From positions 1 to 11,674 of the forward strand of contig JACPMT010000013.1 of assembly GCA_016185815.1 (NCBI GenBank): DNA of 11,674 bases, read 5' to 3'. Position numbers and translations under genes: made by a program. Below, in pieces: positions 6,766-11,011 of this stretch. The notes under the pieces were generated by a model that saw only the letters and a list, made by a program, of their open reading frames with translations, searched no databases and had not been told where the DNA came from. The stretch comes from Candidatus Woesearchaeota archaeon. GTDB lineage: Archaea > Nanobdellota > Nanobdellia > Woesearchaeales > GW2011-AR4. The first letter of the stretch is position 1; each line of letters opens with the position of its first letter.

Positions 6766-8442
6766 TTATTTTTTCTGGACTATGTCTGTTATGACAGGCG
6801 CCCTGTTTACATTCTCTACAGTAACCATGAAGCTTTGCTCTGTTGTGTCTTGGCCGTCATTTGCGCTTACAGTAACTTCGTAAGTGCCTGCGCTGTCATA
6901 ATCAGTCTGCCAGGTGAACACATTGTCTTCCTGCTCAAACCTTTTATCGCTGATTGAGTATGTTATTGTGTCTTTATCGTCGTCTGTTGCCAATGCTGTT
7001 ATTGTTATCCTGTCAGTTTCCTTGGCTTTTATATCTTCTATTTTCTCCAAAACTGGCTTTCTGTTCACGTTTTTAACATCAACAGACCATATTTTGCTTG
7101 CGCTTGACAGATCATCCGAGACTTCAACCTTAACAGTGTGCGTTCCTGAATCCTCATAGGTTGATTGATAGACATAACTGGCTTCATTGCCGACATCAGC
7201 TCCGTCAAGCTTCCATGCATATGACAAGGCATCTTTGTTCAAGTCGCTTGCAGCAACGCTGAACTCGACAGCCTGGGTTTCATCAATTGCCAAGCCGCTT
7301 TCAATCGGCTTTGCGCTGTCAATTGTTGGTGTTTCTTCCTTCTTGTTCACAATTATCAAAACATCCCTTGATGTTGTGGATTCACCGTCTGATGCTGTGA
7401 TAGTGACAGTGTACTCCCCGGCATCCCCATAGGCTGTCTGCCATTCGCCGTTTTCGTTCAATGGCGATGTAAATGTAAAAATAAGGTTGGTGTCTTTGTC
7501 GGGGTCTTCAGCCTGAGGCGACAGGCTTACAAGCTCTGTTTCCTCCACTACTATAACAACAGGCTTTTCTTCTGAAACTATAATTTCTCTTTCCATTGCT
7601 TCCTCTTTGGTCACCTCTCCGGTAACAGGCGGTTTTTCCTCCTTTTCCATTGCCTCCTCTTCCTTTTTCATTTCTTCTTTTTTCTCTACTTCAACAAAAA
7701 CATCCTGCTCCGGAAATCCTGCATTAATATGGTTGACAAACTTGATTGGAACCTGGAATTTTGTTGCGTCGCTTGTTGGCTCCGGCATCGTGAAGAATAC
7801 TTGTACATGTGTGTTTAATCCAAAGTCGCCTGGGCTTGCTCCATATGTCTTGCCGTCGCTGTGGTAAGCCAATGCAATAATACTTGCTGTTTCCTTTGAG
7901 CTTGCCTCTAATGGCTTTAGCTTCAATGAGAATGAACCGCTTCCTTTTTCATCTGCTGTAAAGCTGTTCTCAGAGCCGTCTTCTGCGCCGCATGGCTTGT
8001 CAACCACATTAAAATCTGGAGGGAAAGTAATCCTTGAGCACCATGCTGTATAGACGCCATTTGGCACAAGATTCTTGAAAGACAAGTCAAGCTCTGCATT
8101 TTCATTGTCAACGCTGTAAATTCCGATTCCTGATGCAGCCAGCCATTGCTGCAATGTAAATCCAAGTGATTTGCCCTTGTCAAAAGGCCCGAGAGGATTT
8201 TCTCCAAGCTTGAATGGGTCGTGCGCTGTTGGCGTTGCTGCTGCATACGCCATCTTTGCCAGAGCAGCCTCGTCTTGAGCTCCTTCAACCCTGACAACTT
8301 TTGTGACAGCCTCCTTAGGAACTTCTTTTGGTGCTTCTTTCGGAGCTGTGCCGTAAAGCGTTTGATAAACCTCGCAACCGCTTAGCAGGAAAATAGAAAT
8401 AACCAATAAGGCAACCACCAATTTTGTTTTAAAATTCATCAT
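6766..8442 (-). CDS. Surface lipoprotein: unknown beta domain plus PKD/cadherin-like repeats
   Basis: Protein of 558 residues. The N-terminal hydrophobic stretch ends in LLSGC with Cys23, a lipobox, so it is predicted to be lipid-anchored outside the cell. After a Pro/Lys/Glu linker, residues about 78-220 form a beta-rich domain I cannot assign, with Cys135 and Cys151 possibly disulfide-bonded and motifs LVPNGVYTAWC and LAYHSDGKTYGASPGDFG. A highly charged Lys/Glu spacer (about 252-290) follows, then three Ig-like repeats at about 302-366, 387-458 and 468-543, with DPDKD and DDDKDTITY turns. Two adjacent ATGs are possible; GGAGG at 8447-8451 is four bases from the first and seven from the second (8439), which may be the true start. 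The repeats are close relatives of those in the next gene, pointing to tandem duplication. Confidence 0.85.
   Translation of the reverse strand: MMNFKTKLVVALLVISIFLLSGCEVYQTLYGTAPKEAPKEVPKEAVTKVVRVEGAQDEAALAKMAYAAATPTAHDPFKLGENPLGPFDKGKSLGFTLQQWLAASGIGIYSVDNENAELDLSFKNLVPNGVYTAWCSRITFPPDFNVVDKPCGAEDGSENSFTADEKGSGSFSLKLKPLEASSKETASIIALAYHSDGKTYGASPGDFGLNTHVQVFFTMPEPTSDATKFQVPIKFVNHINAGFPEQDVFVEVEKKEEMKKEEEAMEKEEKPPVTGEVTKEEAMEREIIVSEEKPVVIVVEETELVSLSPQAEDPDKDTNLIFTFTSPLNENGEWQTAYGDAGEYTVTITASDGESTTSRDVLIIVNKKEETPTIDSAKPIESGLAIDETQAVEFSVAASDLNKDALSYAWKLDGADVGNEASYVYQSTYEDSGTHTVKVEVSDDLSSASKIWSVDVKNVNRKPVLEKIEDIKAKETDRITITALATDDDKDTITYSISDKRFEQEDNVFTWQTDYDSAGTYEVTVSANDGQDTTEQSFMVTVENVNRAPVITDIVQKK
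7418..7470. repeat. Near-identical 53-base segment, copy 2 (in the lipoprotein gene)
   Basis: Partner of 6525-6577, with two mismatches (7434 and 7462). It encodes PLNENGEWQTAYGDAGE in the first Ig-like repeat of the lipoprotein. Confidence 0.85.
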
Positions 8443-8503
8443 GCACCCTCCTTTATCCCATCTTTTGACAATAAATAAAAGTGTTGCTATTTTAAAATAA
8501 TAA

Positions 8504-8520
8504 CTTGTATTTAAACTTTG
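8504..8520 (-). promoter_or_regulatory. TATA box for the surface-protein operon
   Basis: CAAAGTTTAAATACAAG on the minus strand lies about 70 bases before the lipoprotein start. It predicts a transcript with a leader of roughly 40 bases containing GGAGGGTG. A second AT-rich element is at 8489-8500. Confidence 0.45.
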
Positions 8521-8608
8521 TGGTAGTTAAAAGATTTTTTAGCAAAAACCAGAATAGTAACTGTAATATTTTATCCTAAATAAATTAGTATTGAAAAGAA
8601 GTTTGATT

Positions 8609-8613
8609 AAAAA
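8609..8613 (-). terminator. T-tract after tRNA-Ile
   Basis: Five T residues on the minus strand start three bases after the tRNA-Ile 3' end, in an AT-rich stretch. A plain T-tract is the usual archaeal terminator. Confidence 0.45.
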
Positions 8614-8651
8614 TATGGGCCTGAGCAGATTTGAACTGCTGACCACTCGAT

Positions 8652-8665
8652 ATCCAAAATCTGGT
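8652..8665 (-). other. tRNA-Ile intron 2 (14 bases, at 37/38)
   Basis: The central helix pairs CTGA (tRNA 32-35) with TTGG of the intron, with two G-U pairs. The bulges are TA|A and AT|A. The interior is a seven-base loop, so this is a relaxed bulge-helix-loop form. Its outer helix is the anticodon stem, which exists only after intron 1 is removed. Confidence 0.65.
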
Positions 8666-8672
8666 TATCAGT

Positions 8673-8692
8673 TTTGCCGCCTCTCGCAGGCT
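8673..8692 (-). other. tRNA-Ile intron 1 (20 bases, in the anticodon stem at 30/31)
   Basis: The inner helix GCCT/AGGC closes a five-base loop. The central helix pairs TGCT (tRNA 25-28) with GGCA of the intron (one G-U). The bulges are CG|A and AA|A. The cut falls at 30/31, a non-canonical position inside the anticodon stem. A cut at 31/32 gives the same mature RNA but no central helix. No good outer helix is seen, so the motif is relaxed. Confidence 0.7.
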
Positions 8693-8724
8693 CGAGCATT
8701 CTAACCAGACTGAACTACAGGCCC

Positions 8725-8802
8725 AAGATGCGTGCGAGTAGCATGGCGAGTGAGTCTATCCCGAGCCTCACAAGTCACTGCTCGCACGCTCGCATTCAAC
8801 TA
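8725..8802 (-). other. GC-rich foldable spacer between tRNA-Asn and tRNA-Ile
   Basis: These 78 bases are far richer in G and C than the surroundings. Minus-strand ATGCG..TGCGAG pairs with CTCGCACGCAT to form an 11-pair stem with one four-base bulge (AGCG). Inside it GTGAG pairs with CTCAC. There are no C/D boxes and no ACA tail, and it does not fold as a tRNA. It could be a processing signal in the tRNA precursor or an unrecognised small RNA. Confidence 0.5.
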
Positions 8803-8838
8803 CGCCCTTGACCAGACTTGAACTGGTGACCTTACGGT

Positions 8839-8852
8839 TTCGATCAAAAAGA
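8839..8852 (-). other. tRNA-Asn intron 2 (14 bases, at 37/38)
   Basis: Canonical position after A37. The central helix between CTGT (32-35) and ATCG is weak (two Watson-Crick pairs, one G-U, one mismatch), and the interior is a T-rich loop. It is supported mainly by the seven-base mature loop CTGTTAA and the perfect anticodon stem around it. Confidence 0.65.
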
Positions 8853-8874
8853 TAACAGCCGTACGCTCCACCTA

Positions 8875-8894
8875 TTGCTCCATGCTTAGCATGT
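8875..8894 (-). other. tRNA-Asn intron 1 (20 bases, in the D-loop after G15)
   Basis: The inner helix CATGC/GCATG closes a three-base loop. The central helix pairs GCTC (tRNA 10-13) with an intron copy of GAGC. The bulges are AG|A and AA|T. Cutting after the second bulge base restores a normal D-loop. The intron's GAGC competes with tRNA 22-25 for the same partner, so the D-arm should form only after splicing. Confidence 0.75.
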
Positions 8895-8899
8895 CTGAG

Positions 8900-9679
8900 C
8901 TACAAGGGCATTAAAAATTTCTTAAGTTCTGGCAGAGTTGAAACAATTGAACCGTTGATTTCTTTATAAAACTTTCTGGCTTGCTTGGGGATGAATAATA
9001 CTATTTCAAAACCCTCATCTCCATAATCTTTAATTTTTTTATTCAATTTAGTTATTCTGTCATTGCCTGGATGTGTCCACGAGGTAACTTCAATTAGCTT
9101 TAAACCAACTTTAAAATCTGGAAAATAAGCTTTCCCATTCACATTAATGTAAGGTTCATACTCAAAAGCAATACATTCTTGAATTAGATAATCACCTATT
9201 TTCTTTTCTAAAAGATTTCTTACAGGAATTTCGTTGTCTAAGTAATAGAGGTAACCTCTACCGACTTTCTTGAATCTTTCATACTGCCAAATATGATAAT
9301 GTTTTGGATGATTTTCTTTCATATTTTTATGCCACTTCTTCATTCGTTTGGAACTAATATGACGCAATTTTTCTATTTCATTAGCGAGTGTTCCATTTTT
9401 AATCTTTTTAGCAACACAGTTTACTCCTCCCTTAATTCTGCCCCAGTTGCGATCTAGCTTAATTAAAATAGATTCTTCTAAAATTTCTTCAGAAACGCCA
9501 AGAAAGTTTGATAATTTTTTTAATCTATCATCTGGAATATTTGTAATCTCAAATTTATATTTGTAGATAGAAATTTTTGGAATAGCAGTAATCTTAGACA
9601 ATGCTCTTTCTGACCCAGCCTTAATTATAGCTTTTTGCACTATTTCTTTTTGCTTACCTTCCTTAAATTTTACAAACAT
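8900..9679 (-). CDS. HTH plus PD-(D/E)XK-like nuclease, possible homing-type endonuclease
   Basis: Protein of 259 residues. Residues about 8-68 look like a helix-turn-helix DNA-binding domain (AGSERALSKITAIPKISIYK, then IPDDRLKKLSNFLGVS). A basic central part begins NWGRIKGG near 78. Residues about 153-232 fit a PD-(D/E)XK core: Glu158 in NLLEKKIGDYL, FEYEP, then YFPDF with Asp188, then LIEV with Glu197. The usual Lys two residues after that Glu is Thr199; Lys211 or Lys214 may substitute. Such combinations occur in homing and repair endonucleases; activity here is unproven. The ATG has no ribosome binding site, but a TATA box lies 27 bases upstream, so the mRNA is probably leaderless. The last codons Met-Pro-Leu and the stop TAG are the first bases of tRNA-Asn. 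The gene is AT-rich and bracketed by tRNA 5' sequences, as a mobile cassette would be. Confidence 0.7.
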   Translation of the reverse strand: MFVKFKEGKQKEIVQKAIIKAGSERALSKITAIPKISIYKYKFEITNIPDDRLKKLSNFLGVSEEILEESILIKLDRNWGRIKGGVNCVAKKIKNGTLANEIEKLRHISSKRMKKWHKNMKENHPKHYHIWQYERFKKVGRGYLYYLDNEIPVRNLLEKKIGDYLIQECIAFEYEPYINVNGKAYFPDFKVGLKLIEVTSWTHPGNDRITKLNKKIKDYGDEGFEIVLFIPKQARKFYKEINGSIVSTLPELKKFLMPL

Positions 9680-9700
9680 TCAATATAGAATAACTTAATC

Positions 9701-9712
9701 ATATTTAAAGAT
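9701..9712 (-). promoter_or_regulatory. TATA box for the nuclease gene
   Basis: ATCTTTAAATAT on the minus strand is centred 27 bases before the nuclease ATG. It predicts a leaderless mRNA that could read through into tRNA-Asn and tRNA-Ile. Confidence 0.55.
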
Positions 9713-9729
9713 TACTGAGCTACAGAGGC
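9713..9729 (-). pseudogene. tRNA 5'-end remnant (acceptor strand and D stem)
   Basis: GCCTCTGTAGCTCAGTA matches the spliced 5' end of the downstream tRNA-Asn at 15 of 17 bases, including U8, A9, the D-stem strand GCTC, A14, G15 and the two bases after the intron site. Similarity then stops and no 3' half follows. It sits at the right distance after a TATA box to be an original tRNA start. It could instead be the 5' piece of a trans-spliced tRNA. Confidence 0.6.
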
Positions 9730-9751
9730 ATAAAGTTTTTGTATTAGAAAA

Positions 9752-9764
9752 GTCTTTAAATAGG
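9752..9764 (-). promoter_or_regulatory. TATA box upstream of the tRNA remnant
   Basis: CCTATTTAAAGAC on the minus strand is centred about 29 bases before the remnant's first base. This spacing suits a tRNA promoter that has kept its position while the tRNA body was displaced. Confidence 0.5.
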
Positions 9765-9779
9765 TTTCTATGATAAATT

Positions 9780-10148
9780 TTACCGCACAAACTCAACATT
9801 TTCCAGTCCTTTGAATGCGTAATCTCCTGTTATGAACTTTGCATTTAGCTTTAATGCTGCTACATAACCTATGCAGTCTGCAAAGCTAAATCTTTTTTTT
9901 AAGTTAACAAGCTTGAATTTCATTGCCTTTTTTATTATAGAATCATCTATTGGAACAACCATGCCCCTTACAACTTCGTATATTTCATCAGCTTCTTTCT
10001 GTCCAAATTTCTTCAGATAGACAAAATATGTCTCGGACAGGTTAAAAATAGTGGTTGCCGCATCTGTTGAGTCCAAAACATACTTCCTATAGCTTGGATT
10101 ATTTGTGTCTATTGCAACAATGGCATATGTATCCAAGAATATTACCAT
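9780..10148 (-). CDS. vapC: VapC-type PIN-domain toxin (ribonuclease)
   Basis: Protein of 122 residues, normal for VapC. The PIN-domain acidic residues are all visible: Asp6 in IFLDTYAI, Glu39 in NLSETYF, Asp91 in SFADCIGY and Asp109 in ITGDYAF. PIN toxins are Mg-dependent RNases that cut tRNA or rRNA and are held inactive by a cognate antitoxin. The ATG overlaps the antitoxin gene by seven bases, a coupled arrangement typical of these pairs. The gene ends 50 bases before the tRNA remnant. The family call is confident; the target RNA cannot be read from sequence. Confidence 0.88.
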   Translation of the reverse strand: MVIFLDTYAIVAIDTNNPSYRKYVLDSTDAATTIFNLSETYFVYLKKFGQKEADEIYEVVRGMVVPIDDSIIKKAMKFKLVNLKKRFSFADCIGYVAALKLNAKFITGDYAFKGLENVEFVR

Positions 10149-10348
10149 TCTTTCCTTAGCTCATCTTTTGCTTTTTGGGCATCTATCTTCAAATGTTTTC
10201 CCCTGCCCCAAAGCTTCTTTAAAGCCTCTTTCCTGAACAGCTCAAATCCCACATCTTCGCCCACTTCAAAACCCCTTTCCTTTAGGTAGTGCGGCGGCAG
10301 GACTAGCACAGTGCTGTTTCCTGACTTCCTTATTCTCGCAGTTGGCAT
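10142..10348 (-). CDS. vapB: VapB-type antitoxin with AbrB/MazE-like DNA-binding domain
   Basis: Protein of 68 residues. The N-terminal half (ARIRKSGNSTVLVLPPHYLK, then ERGFEVGEDVGF) is the swapped-hairpin AbrB/MazE fold that dimerises and binds DNA. The C-terminal half (about 43-68) is Lys-rich and helical and should wrap around VapC to block it. GGTGAT at 10354-10359 is a ribosome binding site about six bases before the ATG. The direct-repeat operator just upstream points to autoregulation, with the VapB-VapC complex repressing its own promoter as known for the family. Confidence 0.85.
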   Translation of the reverse strand: MPTARIRKSGNSTVLVLPPHYLKERGFEVGEDVGFELFRKEALKKLWGRGKHLKIDAQKAKDELRKEW

Positions 10349-10360
10349 TTTAAATCACCT

Positions 10361-10380
10361 ATGTAATACATATGTAATAC
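10361..10380. promoter_or_regulatory. Direct-repeat operator of the VapBC pair
   Basis: ATGTAATAC occurs at 10361-10369 and 10372-10380, 11 bases apart, about one helical turn. The junction TACATATGTA is palindromic. The repeats lie between the TATA box and the vapB start, covering the predicted transcription start, where a VapB dimer would block initiation. Confidence 0.6.
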
Positions 10381-10381
10381 A

Positions 10382-10394
10382 GAATATTTAAAGG
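10382..10394 (-). promoter_or_regulatory. TATA box of the VapBC pair
   Basis: CCTTTAAATATTC on the minus strand is centred 40 bases before the vapB ATG. It predicts a start near 10362 and a leader of about 14 bases that contains the GGTGAT site. Confidence 0.55.
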
Positions 10395-10412
10395 TTTTGG
10401 AGAAAAGTGTAT

Positions 10413-10871
10413 TCATTTTTTGGCAAATCCAAAAGCGATTAGAGATACACAACCTAAGCCAGCACTAAATGTGATTAAAGTAAAAACTAAAATAGAATAC
10501 CAAGGATAGCCGAAAGGATTTTCACCCAACACATACGCTATTGCTAATGCGGCCATTATTCCGCCAAAATATGAGTAGGTATAATTCATAAAGTAATTCT
10601 TATTAAAGATAAATTTCAAAAATTTTGATTTTGGCATTTTGTCTTCACCTTTTAATTTTTTCCTTAATTCATTATATGTTTGAGTATATTTTTTTTCAGA
10701 TATTAGATAAAGAATAAAAAAAGCTACAGCCATTAGACCCATTTTTAGGGAATAATGACTTTTTTGAGATAATAAATTAAAATATCCTAAAGAAAGAACA
10801 AGTGTAGCTGCCAATAAAGCGAAAGTCCAATGACCATAATATTGAAAATCGACTTCTAATTTTAGTTTCAT
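10413..10871 (-). CDS. Small four-helix membrane protein, last gene of the operon
   Basis: Protein of 152 residues from the ATG at 10871. An upstream in-frame TTG at 10934 would add 21 residues but overlaps the preceding small gene and has no binding site, so the ATG is preferred. Four hydrophobic segments are visible: around FALLAATLVLSLGYFNLL, MGLMAVAFFILYLIS, YFGGIMAALAIAYVL and SILVFTLITFSAGLGCVSLI. A basic cytosolic loop (KKLKGEDKMPKSKFLK) separates the second and third. There is no catalytic motif and I do not recognise the family. It begins 23 bases after the 38-residue gene and is probably co-transcribed. It is strongly AT-rich. Confidence 0.6.
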   Translation of the reverse strand: MKLKLEVDFQYYGHWTFALLAATLVLSLGYFNLLSQKSHYSLKMGLMAVAFFILYLISEKKYTQTYNELRKKLKGEDKMPKSKFLKFIFNKNYFMNYTYSYFGGIMAALAIAYVLGENPFGYPWYSILVFTLITFSAGLGCVSLIAFGFAKK

Positions 10872-10894
10872 TATAGATTGTTTACTATGCTTGC

Positions 10895-11011
10895 TTATTC
10901 CCAAGGAAATTTTCCAGTTCGTAGATAATACCAAATAATCAACAAAAGAATTATTGTTACAATGACTATAATAATCTGAGCTACTCCCTTTCTATGTTTG
11001 AATATTCTCAT
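10895..11011 (-). CDS. 38-residue pilin-like membrane peptide
   Basis: A short gene encoding MRIFKHRKGVAQIIIVIVTI, then a continuing hydrophobic run and the polar tail YYLRTGKFPWE. A basic segment ending in KGVAQ before a long uninterrupted hydrophobic helix is the pattern at the N-terminus of archaeal type IV pilin-like proteins (class III signal peptide), but here almost nothing follows the helix. The ATG overlaps the stop of the upstream gene as ATGA. GGTGGG lies just before it as a ribosome binding site. The coupling, binding site and clean reading frame make it a likely real gene despite its size. It may be a minimal pilin-like subunit or a single-pass membrane peptide partnering with its neighbours (inference). 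Confidence 0.65.
   Translation of the reverse strand: MRIFKHRKGVAQIIIVIVTIILLLIIWYYLRTGKFPWE

Larger units (their letters stand above)
8616..8724 (-). tRNA. tRNA-Ile(GAT) interrupted by two introns
   Basis: Acceptor GGGCCTG pairs with CAGGCCC, discriminator A. The D stem is GTTC/GAAT and the D-loop AGTCTGGTTA is typical of archaeal tRNA-Ile. The T stem is AGCAG/CTGCT. The anticodon stem is CTCGA/TCGAG, but 41 bases lie between its strands instead of 7. Only the internal CTGATAA makes a normal anticodon loop, giving anticodon GAT. It is flanked by 20 removable bases on the 5' side and 14 on the 3' side. The mature tRNA would be 75 bases with a G15-C48 pair and no encoded CCA. Single-intron readings give TGG or GGA anticodons without a proper U33 loop, or with the wrong arm structure for Ser. 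No TATA box precedes it in the GC-rich spacer, so it is probably co-transcribed with tRNA-Asn. Confidence 0.8.
8803..8909 (-). tRNA. tRNA-Asn(GTT) with introns in the D-loop and anticodon loop
   Basis: Acceptor GCCCTTG pairs with CAAGGGC, discriminator G as in archaeal tRNA-Asn. The T stem is ACCAG/CTGGT around TTCAAGT, the anticodon stem is TACGG/CCGTA, and 15/48 is G-C. Between the D-stem strands GCTC and GAGC lie 28 bases, far more than a D-loop. Removing a 20-base intron after G15 leaves the normal eight-base loop AGTAGGTG with G18-G19. The anticodon region is 21 bases; removing 14 at 37/38 leaves CTGTTAA, anticodon GTT. The mature tRNA is 73 bases. A Tyr(GTA) alternative is excluded by the G1-C72 pair and G73. 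The first ten bases overlap the end of the nuclease gene. No TATA box is found near -26, so the tRNA is probably cut from the nuclease transcript. Confidence 0.8.

Noticed and set aside
7923..8297. Minus-strand frame of 124 codons in another frame of the lipoprotein gene
   Set aside because: Its Gln/Ser/Leu-rich translation is a shadow of the lipoprotein frame, which has a signal sequence, a ribosome binding site and repeats.
8616..8724. tRNA-Pro(TGG) or tRNA-Ser(GGA) with one 34-base intron
   Set aside because: These readings use the last bases of the anticodon region and leave no correct loop boundary, no BHB fold, and for Ser no long variable arm. The internal CTGATAA and the D-arm fit tRNA-Ile(GAT).
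8868..8895. A naturally enlarged D-loop of 28 bases without an intron
   Set aside because: Such a loop is far outside tRNA norms, while excision at the BHB fold restores an exact eight-base loop.
8803..8909. tRNA-Tyr(GTA) reading of the anticodon loop
   Set aside because: Shifting the intron gives loop CTGTAAA, but archaeal tRNA-Tyr has a C1-G72 pair and A73. This gene has G1-C72 and G73, which fit Asn.
10413..10934. TTG start at 10934 for the last membrane protein
   Set aside because: There is no ribosome binding site, and the extension overlaps the preceding small gene by 40 bases. The ATG at 10871 is simpler.
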